DNA of 64,000 bases from Paenibacillus cellulositrophicus (GCF_009363095.1 NZ_CP045295.1:4266001-4330000); one strand, 5' to 3'. Counted from the stretch's first letter, positions 8,449 to 17,349 are shown. Numbers and translations are program-made. Notes: generated from the letters alone by a model not told the origin.

Positions 8449-10008
8449 ATGACATCCACATTCCATTCCATCGAGACGGCGAAGCGAAGTCTGTTTACGC
8501 AGACCGCTGCACTGGGTACGACCGGCCATAACATCGCCAACGCCAATACGGAAGGCTTCAGCCGGCAAACCGTAAAAATGCAGGCATCCCGTCCGATTGA
8601 AGCTTACGGCATGAACCGCTCTACTGCGCCTGGACAGCTGGGCACGGGGGTTGAATACCAGTCGGTTGAACGGATCCGCGAGAGCTTTCTCGATACGCAG
8701 TTCCGCAGCGAAAGCAACGCCAACGGCAGCTGGACGATCAAATCGGACACATTGGACAAGCTGCAGGGCATTTTTAACGAGCCGTCGGACACGGGCATCA
8801 GCAAGGTGCTCGGCAACTTCTGGAATTCCTGGTCCAACCTGAGCAAAGATCCGGAAAGCGCCGCGGCGCGCAAAGTCGTCAAGGAAAATGCAACGGCCCT
8901 GACGGATGCAATGAACTACATGAGCGGCCAATTGGATAAAATGAGCCAGGATTTGACCGCCAACGTCGGCGTCAAAGCCAGCGAGGTTCAAAACTACCTG
9001 AACTCCATCGCGGACCTGAATCAGTCGATCACGCGGATTGAGGGACTCGGAGATAATGCCAATGACCTTAGAGACCAACGCGACCTGCTGACGGACAAGC
9101 TGTCCAAAATCATTAACATCACGGTCCAGGACACCGACCAGGGATATAATATTTCGATGGGCGGACAAGCCCTCGTCGAAGGGTTTGCCGTGAGTGCGGA
9201 TGTGGATGGTACGGGTCCGGATGACCGCGGTGCTTTTCTTGAAGCAGCCTACGCGTCAGGAAATTTGCAGGGCGGAGAGGTTTACGGCATCATTGCGTCC
9301 CGCGAAGGCTACGTGAAGGATTACCAGAAGCAGCTCAATGACTTGGCCAACACCTTGGCGAACGGCGATATCCAGATCACGATTCCTAAAGGCAGCGTAT
9401 TGCCGGCCGGCGTCACCCTCCCGGGCATTACGGGGCGCGTTGTTGATCAGGATACGGTCGTAACCGTCAAAGGCCTGAACGGCCTGCACCAGCTGGGATA
9501 TACGATGGATGGTACCACCACGGGCGGTTTGCCTTTCTTTGAATCTAGCGACGGTGGTCCGATTACGGCGGGAAATATCCGCCTGAACACGAAGATTGCG
9601 GAAGATCCCACCCTGATTGCTACCTCAATGCGAACCGAAGGTTCGGGAACGGACGAGAAGGTTGTCAAAGGAAGCAATACGCTGGCCCTGCTCATGGCTA
9701 ATATGAAGCAGACCAACTTTACTTCGCCGGACGGCACCCGCTCCACGACGATCGACGGCTATTACAGCTCGATGGTGGGACAGCTGGGGGTACAAGCCCA
9801 GGAAGCGAGCCGGCAGACGCAAAACTCGGACATTCTGGTACAGCAGGTCGAGAGCCAGCGCCAGTCGGTCAGCGGCGTTTCTCTGGACGAGGAGATGGCG
9901 AACCTGATCAAGTTCCAGCATGCATACGGCGCGTCCGCGCGTTTTATGACCACGTTCGACCAGCTGCTGGATAAACTGATCAACTCTACAGGAACTGTAG
10001 GAAGATAA
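8449..10008 (+). CDS. flgK: Flagellar hook-associated protein 1 FlgK
   Basis: Junction protein between hook and filament. It begins at ATG 8449, ten bases after GAAGGAGG. The N-terminal rod signature is clear (TFHSIETAKRSLFTQTAALG, GHNIANANTEGFSRQ), as is the C-terminal coiled coil of the axial family (SGVSLDEEMANLIKFQHAYG, ARFMTTFDQLLDKLIN). The 519 residues are close to the B. subtilis length (507). The middle part carries the FlgK-specific domain with NDLRDQRDLLTDKLSKIINI. flgL starts 21 bases later, so the two are co-expressed. Confidence 0.96.
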   Translation: MTSTFHSIETAKRSLFTQTAALGTTGHNIANANTEGFSRQTVKMQASRPIEAYGMNRSTAPGQLGTGVEYQSVERIRESFLDTQFRSESNANGSWTIKSDTLDKLQGIFNEPSDTGISKVLGNFWNSWSNLSKDPESAAARKVVKENATALTDAMNYMSGQLDKMSQDLTANVGVKASEVQNYLNSIADLNQSITRIEGLGDNANDLRDQRDLLTDKLSKIINITVQDTDQGYNISMGGQALVEGFAVSADVDGTGPDDRGAFLEAAYASGNLQGGEVYGIIASREGYVKDYQKQLNDLANTLANGDIQITIPKGSVLPAGVTLPGITGRVVDQDTVVTVKGLNGLHQLGYTMDGTTTGGLPFFESSDGGPITAGNIRLNTKIAEDPTLIATSMRTEGSGTDEKVVKGSNTLALLMANMKQTNFTSPDGTRSTTIDGYYSSMVGQLGVQAQEASRQTQNSDILVQQVESQRQSVSGVSLDEEMANLIKFQHAYGASARFMTTFDQLLDKLINSTGTVGR

Positions 10009-10029
10009 AGGTAAAGGTGGGTTAACGAA

Positions 10030-10986
10030 ATGCTTAGAGTGACTTCCAATATGATGAACTCCCAGCTGCTCCTGAACTTGAACCGCAACGCGCGCGAGAT
10101 GAACAACACGCAGAACCAGCTGGCCACCGGCCGCAAGCTGAATCGTCCTTCGGACGATCCCGTGGGCATTACTTACTCGCTGCGCTACCGTTCGGAGCTG
10201 GCTTCCAATGACCAATATACATCCAACGTGGACAGCGCGCTGTCCTGGCTGGATTTTAATGATACAGTGCTCAGCGAAGCTGGAGATGTCGTGCAGCGTC
10301 TGCGCGAGCTGACAACCAAAGCGGCGAACGGCACGAATCCGCAGTCTGCCCTGGATAGTATCAAGCAGGAAGTGTCCCAGCTGAAGGAACAGCTGATAGA
10401 TATTGCAAACAGCAAGCTGAACGGGAAGTATGTTTTTAACGGGGAAGCGTATGACAAGAAGCCATATGATTTTCCGAAAAACGATGACGGTACCTCCAAC
10501 ACGACCGGCTTGAACGCGGACGGGTCCTCCAATGGTATGGGGATTGCCGATATCGTTACGGATAAGGGCCTCATTAATTTCAGCGTTGGCGAAAGCGTAA
10601 AGCTCCCGATCAACATGACCGGTACAGATGTATTCGGGAACGGGAACGATGCGGACAACATTTTCAACATTATTGAAAATATTACGAAAAATCTGGATGA
10701 CGGCAACTTTGCGGGACTGTCTTCCCAGCTCGAACTGATCGACAGCCGCACCGAAAAAATGCTCACGTCCCGCGCGGAGCTTGGTGCCAAAACGAACCGG
10801 ATCGAGCTGATGCAGGACCGGTTGTCCGATCTCAACATCAACCTGACGGATCTTCAGGCTAAAACCGAAGACGCCGACTATGCGGAGCTGATCATGAACT
10901 CCAAAATCCAGGAGAACATTTATAACGCCTCGCTGTCTGCCGGCTCCAAAATCATTCAACCATCCCTGGTTGATTTTCTGAGATAG
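10030..10986 (+). CDS. flgL: Flagellar hook-associated protein 3 FlgL
   Basis: Second hook-filament junction protein, secreted through the flagellar export apparatus with FlgN as chaperone. The 318-residue protein has the flagellin-like N-terminus (MLRVTSNMMNSQLLLNLNRN, then NQLATGRKLNRPSDDPVG), and a C-terminal helix ending EDADYAELIMNSKIQENIYN. The central ~60 residues (about 135-200) are the variable D2-like part. The family-typical RPSDDPVG motif makes the call firm. Confidence 0.95.
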   Translation: MLRVTSNMMNSQLLLNLNRNAREMNNTQNQLATGRKLNRPSDDPVGITYSLRYRSELASNDQYTSNVDSALSWLDFNDTVLSEAGDVVQRLRELTTKAANGTNPQSALDSIKQEVSQLKEQLIDIANSKLNGKYVFNGEAYDKKPYDFPKNDDGTSNTTGLNADGSSNGMGIADIVTDKGLINFSVGESVKLPINMTGTDVFGNGNDADNIFNIIENITKNLDDGNFAGLSSQLELIDSRTEKMLTSRAELGAKTNRIELMQDRLSDLNINLTDLQAKTEDADYAELIMNSKIQENIYNASLSAGSKIIQPSLVDFLR

Positions 10987-11007
10987 TATCGTTTGTAGGA
11001 GGAAGGT

Positions 11008-11574
11008 ATGGTACAGCCTATTCTGCAAATCCGCCAGACCCGGGCCCAGATTGGGATCGATGCCGACTTGGGTCAATATTCCATTCGCCAGCCTAAGGCT
11101 GGCGTGACCATGACCACGACGCCGTCGGAGCTGGAAATTCACCAGTACAAGCCGGAGCTTCATGTGGATCAGTCCAAGGCATTTTCGGCCTTCACCGGCG
11201 GCAACTTTATCGATATGAACAGCCGGATCTATTCCGGCTTTCAGGAGCTGTACCTGCAGGGGATTGCCCGAAGGGTCGAGGAGGGTAACCGCGCCGCGGC
11301 CATTCATATTGCCAGCAACACGATTGCGAATATTTATGGCGAGGACTGGCAGCCGGTTCCTTTTCCTGAGACGCGCACGCCAGCTTCCATCGATAACGTC
11401 GACATCCAGATCGACACGCGTCCGCCGGATATCGAGTTCCGAAAGGCGCATACGGATATCCAGGTGCAGGTGAACCGGCCGGAGATCGAATATACCCGGG
11501 GCAAGCTGGACATTTATATGAAGCAGTACGCGTCCGTGCAGTATATCCCGCCGGAGATTGATACCCAGCGCTGA
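11008..11574 (+). CDS. yviE: YviE-like flagellar cluster protein (DUF6470)
   Basis: 188 residues, starting at ATG 11008 just after GTAGGAGGAAGGT. Recurrent short motifs are rich in Ile, Gln, Thr and Arg: QIRQTRAQIGIDADLGQYSI near the start, DIQIDTRPPDIEFRKA and DIQVQVNRPEIEYTRGKLDI near the end. The closing blocks look like two copies of one (D/V)xIQxxxRPxEI unit. This and its position between flgL and fliW match YviE of B. subtilis, whose role is not established. A terminator follows at 11642-11690, so it is probably the last gene of the flgM transcript. Confidence 0.8.
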   Translation: MVQPILQIRQTRAQIGIDADLGQYSIRQPKAGVTMTTTPSELEIHQYKPELHVDQSKAFSAFTGGNFIDMNSRIYSGFQELYLQGIARRVEEGNRAAAIHIASNTIANIYGEDWQPVPFPETRTPASIDNVDIQIDTRPPDIEFRKAHTDIQVQVNRPEIEYTRGKLDIYMKQYASVQYIPPEIDTQR

Positions 11575-11641
11575 TGTTGGGCAGGCATGAAATTATAAGT
11601 GATGAATTCATAAAGTCATGAAGTTATGAAACTACGCAGAC

Positions 11642-11690
11642 GAAAGACTATAGATGGGCCTGATTGACCGCCTTCTATAGTTTCTTTTTT
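11642..11690 (+). terminator. Rho-independent terminator after yviE
   Basis: Stem GAAAGACTATAGA / TCTATAGTTTC (one mismatch) followed by TTTTTTG. It splits the cluster between the flgM-yviE unit and fliW-csrA. Confidence 0.7.
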
Positions 11691-11741
11691 GTTTATAAAA
11701 GATTGGACAAATGCAGATAAATGAACAAAGGAGTGAGCATC

Positions 11742-12191
11742 GTGATTATTCAAACATCTTCATGGGGAGAATTGGAGATTGCCGATGAGCAGATTTATGG
11801 ATTCCCCAAGGGAATGCCCGGATTTGAGGAAGAGACGGAATTTGCGTTGATTACGCTGGAAGACAGCCCTTTCGATTATTTACAGTCGACGAAGGAGAAG
11901 GAGCTGGCTTTTCTGCTTGGTGATCCTTTTGTCTATTATCCGGAGTATGAGTTCGAGCTGCCGGAGGCGGACAAAGAAGAGCTCCAAATTGAGCAGAACG
12001 TCTTCGTGCGCTGCATCATTTCATTGAAAGAGAAAGTGGAACAATCCACGATGAACTTATTGGCCCCTGTTATCCTTAATCCGGATCATCGGCTGGGCAA
12101 ACAGGTCGTCTTACATAGTTCCCAATATCAGACAAAGCATCTCCTGTGGTCGGATCCGGTCATGTCGTCGTCAGAAAAGGCGGGTGAATAA
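11742..12191 (+). CDS. fliW: Flagellar assembly factor FliW
   Basis: FliW binds both flagellin and CsrA; when free of flagellin it takes CsrA away from the hag mRNA, so flagellin is made only as fast as it is exported. The start GTG 11742 is supported by AAAGGAGTGAG at 11727-11737; the ATG at 11721 in frame lies upstream of that site. The 149 residues contain the family pattern GFPKGMPGFEEETEFALI, then SPFDYLQS and FRKF-like counterpart regions, and NLLAPVILNPDHRLGKQVVL near the end. csrA follows after three bases, the usual partner arrangement. Confidence 0.95.
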   Translation: MIIQTSSWGELEIADEQIYGFPKGMPGFEEETEFALITLEDSPFDYLQSTKEKELAFLLGDPFVYYPEYEFELPEADKEELQIEQNVFVRCIISLKEKVEQSTMNLLAPVILNPDHRLGKQVVLHSSQYQTKHLLWSDPVMSSSEKAGE

Positions 12192-12194
12192 GCG

Positions 12195-12434
12195 ATGCTG
12201 GTATTATCTCGAAAGAAGGGTGAATCGATCGTCATTCAGGATCAGATCGAGCTGACCATTTTAAGCGTGGAAGGAGATACGGTAAAAGTAGGCATTTCAG
12301 CACCTCCCCATATCGACATCTTCCGCAAGGAAGTTTATCTCTCGATTAAAGAGAGTAATCGGGAATCCGCGGCCCCTGCCCCAGCCAATCTGGAGGCGCT
12401 CATGCAGCGGATGAGAGATCACACCAAGAAATAG
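12195..12434 (+). CDS. csrA: Translational regulator CsrA
   Basis: RNA-binding dimer that blocks ribosome access to GGA-containing hairpins, mainly the flagellin mRNA in this setting. The 79 residues begin MLVLSRKKGESIVIQDQIEL and include VKVGISAPPHIDIFRKEVY, the RNA-binding beta strand and core of the family. It is encoded directly after its antagonist FliW and before its expected target hag, whose leader carries matching sites at 12541-12558 and 12570-12585. Confidence 0.97.
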   Translation: MLVLSRKKGESIVIQDQIELTILSVEGDTVKVGISAPPHIDIFRKEVYLSIKESNRESAAPAPANLEALMQRMRDHTKK

Positions 12435-12460
12435 AATCCAAAAAAATATTAAAAAAACTC

Positions 12461-12488
12461 TAAAATGTTCATTGGGGACTGTCGATAT
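12461..12488 (+). promoter_or_regulatory. Sigma-D promoter of the flagellin gene
   Basis: TAAA at 12461-12464, 16 bases, GTCGATAT at 12481-12488 (consensus GCCGATAT, one mismatch). Transcription would start near 12495, giving a leader of about 90 bases. That leader also contains a 7-bp stem ACGCTGC/GCAGCGT (12498-12504 with 12533-12539), which would fold the first part away. Confidence 0.85.
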
Positions 12489-12540
12489 ATAAGTTAGACG
12501 CTGCTTCGGCAGGGCGGCCGACCTTTAATGAGGCAGCGTT

Positions 12541-12585
12541 TACCACATGGACGTGGTACTAATATATTTCAGGGAGGAAATACCC
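12541..12585 (+). promoter_or_regulatory. CsrA-binding sites in the hag leader
   Basis: Site 1 is a perfect hairpin: stem TACCAC (12541-12546) and GTGGTA (12553-12558) with loop ATGGAC, so the GGA that CsrA recognises sits in the loop. Site 2 covers the ribosome binding site, CAGGGAGGA at 12570-12578, flanked by GGG/CCC that can close a small stem. Two sites, one upstream and one at the Shine-Dalgarno, is the arrangement known for B. subtilis hag. Confidence 0.8.
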
Positions 12586-12586
12586 A

Positions 12587-14224
12587 ATGATTATCAATCA
12601 CAATATTGCGGCGCTGAACACTCACCGCCAACTGTCTATCAACACAACGAACACAAACAAAAATATCGAGAAACTGTCTTCCGGTCTTCGCATCAACCGT
12701 GCCGGTGATGACGCTGCCGGTCTGGCAATCTCCGAAAAAATGCGCGGCCAAATCCGCGGTTTGGACCAAGCTTCCCGTAACGCTCAAGACGGCATCTCTT
12801 TGATCCAAACAGCTGAGGGTGCATTGAACGAAACTCACAGCATCCTGCAACGTATGCGCGAAATCTCCAACCAATCTGCAAACGGAACGAACACGGATAC
12901 TGACCGCGGCGCTCTGCAAGATGAAATGAACCAATTGACTTCCGAAATCAACCGTATCGGTAACACAACTGAGTTCAACACTCAGAAGTTGCTGAAAGGT
13001 GACGGCAAAGTTAACCTTGAGGGTACTGGCGTTGCTAAAGATGGATTTTTGGCTGGTGGGAAAACTGATCGTACGCAAGCTAGTCAAACTCTGGACGCTC
13101 CTGCTGCTGCAGGTACAATCGGAGATGAACTTACAGTAACTATCAATGGCCAAGATCTCTCCGCTAAATTGACTGCTACTCCTGCTGATGCAGCAGCTAC
13201 TGGAGCAGCATATGCTGCAGAATTACAAAAGGCTATTGATGCTAACGATACTTTAAAAGGTAGTTACACTGCAACAGCTGATGCAACTGGTAAAATTACA
13301 ATTTCGGCGGTTACTAAAGAAAACGGCGGGAAGTTTGATGGCGCTGAAGGTAACATGACTGCTGCAAAAATTAATGGTACAGCAGCAGCTGGCGGTGCAG
13401 CTAGTGTTGGCACAACCACATACACTGCGGCTTCTGGTGAAATTGACTTTTCAAGCATCACTGATGCTGCCGGTGCTGAAAAACTTATCGGTAAAGGTCT
13501 TACGATCAATGGCCAGCAAGTTGAATTTTATGATGCGACTAAAGGCGCATATAAAGGAAATGGCTTAGGAGTAAACATCAGTAGTGCAGCTAGTGGTGAT
13601 GATGTTGTCAAAGCAATTGTTGCCACACTTGCTGATAAAATTGATGGAGTGAAATTGTCAACTGTTGCAGCTTCCGGAAAATTGACAGTAACATCAACTG
13701 CTCAGGGTGAAGCAGGTAATGGAATCACCTTCAAAGATGGTGGAGTACAAAAGGATTTCCAGACTTCTTTCCAAATCGGTGCGAACACTGGTCAATCCAT
13801 GAGCCTTTCTATTGGAGACATGAGAGCAAACGCTTTGGGCCTTACTGGTAAAGCTGGAGATGCAGGATTCACAAAAACTGACTCCGTTACCGACGGAACA
13901 AACGATGTTAAGAACGAAGCTGCTCTGAACATCTCTACTAAAGAAGATGCATCGGCTGCTATCGCAATTCTTGACAAAGCTACTCAAACTGTTTCCAGTG
14001 CCCGTTCTAAACTGGGTGCCGTTCAAAACCGTCTGGAGCACACAATTAACAACCTGGGAACAGCTTCTGAGAACCTGACGTCTGCTGAATCCCGTATCCG
14101 TGACGTTGATATGGCGAAAGAAATGATGGAACAAACAAAGAACAACATCCTTGCTCAGGCTGCACAAGCTATGTTGGCTCAAGCTAACCAACAGCCACAA
14201 GGCGTTCTGCAATTGCTCCGTTAA
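12587..14224 (+). CDS. hag: Flagellin
   Basis: Filament subunit, 545 residues. The N-terminal ~140 residues are the conserved D0/D1 (MIINHNIAALNTHRQLSINT, GLRINRAGDDAAGLAISEKM) and the C-terminal ~105 are the conserved partner (SKLGAVQNRLEHTINNLGTA, RIRDVDMAKEMMEQTKNNIL). Between them lies about 300 residues of variable, surface-exposed domain rich in Ala, Thr and Gly, with flagellin-type IN repeats (TINGQDLSAKLTATPADAAA, LTINGQQVEFYDA). B. subtilis Hag is 304 residues, so this filament carries an extra outer domain. Base use in the centre is AT-richer than in the ends. No cysteine is seen. It has its own sigma-D promoter, CsrA sites and terminator. Confidence 0.97.
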   Translation: MIINHNIAALNTHRQLSINTTNTNKNIEKLSSGLRINRAGDDAAGLAISEKMRGQIRGLDQASRNAQDGISLIQTAEGALNETHSILQRMREISNQSANGTNTDTDRGALQDEMNQLTSEINRIGNTTEFNTQKLLKGDGKVNLEGTGVAKDGFLAGGKTDRTQASQTLDAPAAAGTIGDELTVTINGQDLSAKLTATPADAAATGAAYAAELQKAIDANDTLKGSYTATADATGKITISAVTKENGGKFDGAEGNMTAAKINGTAAAGGAASVGTTTYTAASGEIDFSSITDAAGAEKLIGKGLTINGQQVEFYDATKGAYKGNGLGVNISSAASGDDVVKAIVATLADKIDGVKLSTVAASGKLTVTSTAQGEAGNGITFKDGGVQKDFQTSFQIGANTGQSMSLSIGDMRANALGLTGKAGDAGFTKTDSVTDGTNDVKNEAALNISTKEDASAAIAILDKATQTVSSARSKLGAVQNRLEHTINNLGTASENLTSAESRIRDVDMAKEMMEQTKNNILAQAAQAMLAQANQQPQGVLQLLR

Positions 14225-14239
14225 TTTTAAAATTATCAT

Positions 14240-14275
14240 TAAGAGTTCTGGGATATTCCCAGGACTCTTTTTTAT
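14240..14275 (+). terminator. Terminator after flagellin gene
   Basis: Stem AAGAGTTCTGGG (14241-14252) with CCCAGGACTCTT (14258-14269), one mismatch, loop ATATT, then a T run. Confidence 0.9.
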
Positions 14276-14299
14276 TTTCTGCAAATATACAACATCAAC

Positions 14300-14327
14300 T
14301 AAATCTCCAAGCGATAAAAGCCGATAA
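14300..14327 (+). promoter_or_regulatory. Sigma-D promoter before flaG-fliD
   Basis: TAAA at 14300-14303, 16 bases, GCCGATAA at 14320-14327: a full match to the sigma-D consensus. It would drive flaG, fliD, fliS and fliT. Confidence 0.88.
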
Positions 14328-14361
14328 TAGTATATATATCATTTTGTCGGAGGTAGCCAGG

Positions 14362-14730
14362 ATGAATGTACAATTTTCCTTGACTGCAAGTACGTCATCT
14401 CAGAATAAAACAGATTCGGCGGCATCTATGATCGGTGCAGCATCCATGATTCGAAACGGTGAAGATTTGGCATTGAAAGAAAAGCAGGGCGTATCGGTTT
14501 CGATTGGGGAAGAGCAACTGATCCGGAACATTGACCGGGCCGTAAAGTCCCTTCAAGGACCGGAGACAACCTTAGATATCAGTATTCACGATAAAACCCA
14601 TGAAATTATGGTCAAAGTCCTCAATAAAGAAACAGGAGAAGTGATCAGAGAAGTCCCGCCGGAGAAAACCTTGGACTTGGTGGCCAAGATGATGGAACTG
14701 GCGGGCATCATGATTGACGCTAAAGTGTAA
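14362..14730 (+). CDS. flaG: FlaG family flagellar protein
   Basis: The start is ATG 14362, seven bases after GGAGGT (14349-14354); a TTG at 14344 lies ahead of that site. The 122 residues have a low-complexity polar N-terminal third and the conserved FlaG core: LDISIHDKTHEIMVKVLNKE, then TGEVIREVPPEKTLDLVAKM and an apolar end (MELAGIMIDAKV). FlaG is linked with filament length control in several bacteria but the mechanism is not known. fliD follows after 15 bases. Confidence 0.93.
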   Translation: MNVQFSLTASTSSQNKTDSAASMIGAASMIRNGEDLALKEKQGVSVSIGEEQLIRNIDRAVKSLQGPETTLDISIHDKTHEIMVKVLNKETGEVIREVPPEKTLDLVAKMMELAGIMIDAKV

Positions 14731-14745
14731 GGAGGAATTCCGAAA

Positions 14746-16266
14746 ATGACCCTTCGTATTAATGGCTTTTCAGGTATGGATATCGACAGTATGGTCAAGC
14801 AATTGATGACTGCTAAGCGAGCTCCCTTAGATAAGTTAAACCAACAGAAAACATATTTGTCTTGGCAGCGTGATAGCTACAGAGAAATGAACAGCAAGGT
14901 GTTTGCATTTAAGAGTAAATTATCAGACACCTTTGGCAAGACGATTAATATGACTTCGCAGACAGCAGTGGTTAGCGACAATACAGATGCAATTAAAGCT
15001 GAAGCTACTTCAACAGCCACAGGAACGGCTATGCAGGTTGTAGTTGATCAAGTTGCCACAAAGACAACGATTTCAGCGAAAGGCCCTCTTACTACAAAAG
15101 ATGGAACTAAAGAAGGAATTGCAAAACTTTCAACATCCATCAGCTCGCTAATCGATTACCCGGCATCTTCAGATACGGATAAAGCCGAAACCTATAAATT
15201 GACAATTAACGAAAAGGAAATTGAATTTTCCAGTAAGGATACCTTGTCAAGTGTAATCAGTAAAATCAATAATTCATCTGCAAATGTTACTGCTGTATTC
15301 GATGAGGTGAGTGGTAAATTTTCTATCGCCTCAAAGGACTTCGGCAAAAATGGAAAAGTAGATATTTCAGAAACCAGCTCAACGGGAAATGGATCTAAGC
15401 TCCTTTCTTTACTTCATATCGACACGTCAGACACCAGCACTATAACTCAAGGAGATGGTGCTAAAATCACAGTAACATCGGATGGAGTAAGCAATGAATT
15501 TACATCTGATAACAGTAACAACATTACTGTGAATGGTATTAATATTACTGCTATCAAGGTTACAGCTACAGGTGATAAACCATCCACAATTACGACAACC
15601 ATCGATACAACTAAGGCTGTTGACACGATCAAATCCTTCATCGACACCTACAACGACCTGCTCAACACCATGAACAGCAAGGTGGATGAAGAAAAGTATC
15701 GCGATTTCCCGCCTTTGACCGACGAGCAAAGATCGGCCATGAAGGAAACTGAGATTACAGCATGGGAAGCCAAAGCGAAGAGTGGCCTTCTGAAAAATGA
15801 CGACATCCTCAAAGATACGATTACAGCTATGCGTTCGGTCATTAACAACAGCATGGGGCAATTAAGTGCAATGGGCATCACCACTGGCCAATACTATGAA
15901 GGTGGCAAGCTGTATCTGGATGAGGATAAACTAAAGCAAGCATTACAGAGCAACCCTCAACAACTGTCCGACTTATTTCAAGGCTCAGACGGGATCGTTA
16001 ACAAGTTGTCTACGACCATGACAAGCACACTCCAAAAGTTCTCCGATCGTGCAGGTACGAACCGTTTCAGCGGGGACCTCAGCGCAGCTTTTAAAGACGA
16101 AAGCGTCATGGGAAAACAAATGAAGGAATATACGTCACGCATTAGCGATTTGCTCAAGCGTCTTGATGATCAGGAAGACCGGTATTACAAACAATTTAGC
16201 GCGATGGAAACGGCCATGAATCAACTGCAGTCCCAGTCGTCCAGTCTGTTCGGAACTACCCAATAA
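14746..16266 (+). CDS. fliD: Flagellar filament cap protein FliD
   Basis: Cap that folds flagellin subunits at the filament tip. The start is ATG 14746 after AAGGAGGAATTCCGAAA. The N-terminal signature is RINGFSGMDIDSMVKQLMTA followed by KRAPLDKLNQQKTYLSWQRD, and the C-terminal part has the usual coiled coil (RISDLLKRLDDQEDRYYKQF, METAMNQLQSQSSSLF). The 506 residues match the family. Residues ~100-290 are Thr/Ser-rich, AT-richer and clearly the variable, exposed domains. FliS and FliT, the chaperones for flagellin and FliD, follow directly. Confidence 0.95.
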   Translation: MTLRINGFSGMDIDSMVKQLMTAKRAPLDKLNQQKTYLSWQRDSYREMNSKVFAFKSKLSDTFGKTINMTSQTAVVSDNTDAIKAEATSTATGTAMQVVVDQVATKTTISAKGPLTTKDGTKEGIAKLSTSISSLIDYPASSDTDKAETYKLTINEKEIEFSSKDTLSSVISKINNSSANVTAVFDEVSGKFSIASKDFGKNGKVDISETSSTGNGSKLLSLLHIDTSDTSTITQGDGAKITVTSDGVSNEFTSDNSNNITVNGINITAIKVTATGDKPSTITTTIDTTKAVDTIKSFIDTYNDLLNTMNSKVDEEKYRDFPPLTDEQRSAMKETEITAWEAKAKSGLLKNDDILKDTITAMRSVINNSMGQLSAMGITTGQYYEGGKLYLDEDKLKQALQSNPQQLSDLFQGSDGIVNKLSTTMTSTLQKFSDRAGTNRFSGDLSAAFKDESVMGKQMKEYTSRISDLLKRLDDQEDRYYKQFSAMETAMNQLQSQSSSLFGTTQ

Positions 16267-16290
16267 TTTTCTAGTAAAGGGTGAAGACAC

Positions 16291-16689
16291 TTGATAACAT
16301 CTCCTTATGAAAAATACCGTCAGTCATCCGTTCAAACCTCTACGCCAGGGCAGCTGCTTCTGATGCTGTATGATGGAGCCATCCGCTTTGTCCGTGCTGG
16401 AATCGACAGCTTGCAGAAGAAAGATTTGCAGAAGGCCAATTTGAATTTAGGCAAAAGCCAAAGTATCGTCAACGAGCTGCTGTCTACGCTGGACCGAAGT
16501 TATGCCGTTTCGGAAGGGCTCGCATCATTATATGAATATATTAATCATCTACTGATTGAGTCCAACGTGAAAAAGACGGTAGCGCCTGCTGAAGAGGCGC
16601 TGGGTTATTTGATGGATCTGCGGGAAACCTTTGCCGAAGCCGCTAAAATGACAGCCGGCAGTTTGAGCCAAGAGACGGCCAATGGATAA
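16291..16689 (+). CDS. fliS: Flagellin export chaperone FliS
   Basis: Holds flagellin unfolded before export. Start TTG 16291 follows AAAGGGTGAAG (16276-16286). The 132-residue helical protein carries the family hallmark SPYEKYRQSSVQTSTPGQLL near the start, then LMLYDGAIRFVRAG and LYEYINHLLIESNVKK. fliT begins eight bases before the fliS stop (16682 versus 16689), so the two are translationally coupled. Confidence 0.95.
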   Translation: MITSPYEKYRQSSVQTSTPGQLLLMLYDGAIRFVRAGIDSLQKKDLQKANLNLGKSQSIVNELLSTLDRSYAVSEGLASLYEYINHLLIESNVKKTVAPAEEALGYLMDLRETFAEAAKMTAGSLSQETANG

Positions 16690-17017
16690 CTTGATCTCTT
16701 CGCTTCAAGCGTTGACCGAAACTGTCGTAGCGCGCCTGCAATATACGGCATACGAGGAGCTGCAGGACTTTGTCCAGGAGCGCCAGCAACTGATTGATGA
16801 ACTGAACCGGCTCAAGCAGCATACCCCATTTTCACCGAGTCAGGTTGAGCAGTTACAAAGCATTTTACAGGCGGATCCACTCATCCTCAACCGCATGAAC
16901 CAGCTTAAAATGGAAGCCTCCGACTGGCTTCAGCACAGAGGACAAGCCAAAATGCAGCGGAGTGCTTATGAAGCAGCATACACACCGGATAGCTTTTTGA
17001 TGGACCAAAGGAAGTAA
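16682..17017 (+). CDS. fliT: FliT-like flagellar chaperone
   Basis: 111 residues, overlapping the end of fliS by eight bases. It is a short, fully helical, Gln/Leu/Glu-rich protein (LQALTETVVARLQYTAYEEL, FVQERQQLIDELNRLK). Sequence conservation in this family is poor, so the name rests on size, helix content and its position after fliS, as in B. subtilis fliD-fliS-fliT. FliT usually attends FliD. A strong terminator follows. Confidence 0.8.
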   Translation: MDNLISSLQALTETVVARLQYTAYEELQDFVQERQQLIDELNRLKQHTPFSPSQVEQLQSILQADPLILNRMNQLKMEASDWLQHRGQAKMQRSAYEAAYTPDSFLMDQRK

Positions 17018-17057
17018 TATGTAGCCTGACAAAAAAGCCAGATATAGCAAGACACTG

Positions 17058-17089
17058 AAAAGACTAGAATCCAAATTCTAGTCTTTTTT
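17058..17089 (+). terminator. Terminator after fliT
   Basis: Stem AAAGACTAGAAT / ATTCTAGTCTTT with a short loop CCAA, then a T run. It closes the flagellar block. The 260 bases from here to 17349 contain no gene; the stretch is AT-rich, has no promoter I would defend, and ends in a small palindrome TGACTacgtAAGTC beside the next ribosome binding site. Confidence 0.9.
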
Positions 17090-17349
17090 GTTTTTATTTT
17101 TTAATTCAACCCTAGCAATAAAAAAGTAATAGGAAACAAAAGGAACAAAAGTATAGATTTCCTTTGTCTAAATATGGTAGTATACAAGAAGTATTGATAG
17201 TCTTTAAGTCCTGGTTCTAATGTTATAAGTTTTCTGATTTTTCGGGAAAGGGAGGTCGGGTAAAGCAATATCAGATGAAAATATTGTCGATTTAGTTCAT
17301 ATTTTTCGTTATAACGTATGACTACGTAAGTCTATAGGAGGATATTGTT

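Noticed and set aside
9625..11451. 608-residue minus-strand frame across flgK-flgL-yviE
   Set aside because: Spans three well-supported genes on the other strand and shows no domain.
11696..11720. Sigma-D-like site before fliW (TAAA, GCAGATAA)
   Set aside because: Spacer of 13 bases is shorter than the 15-16 found at the other four promoters here.
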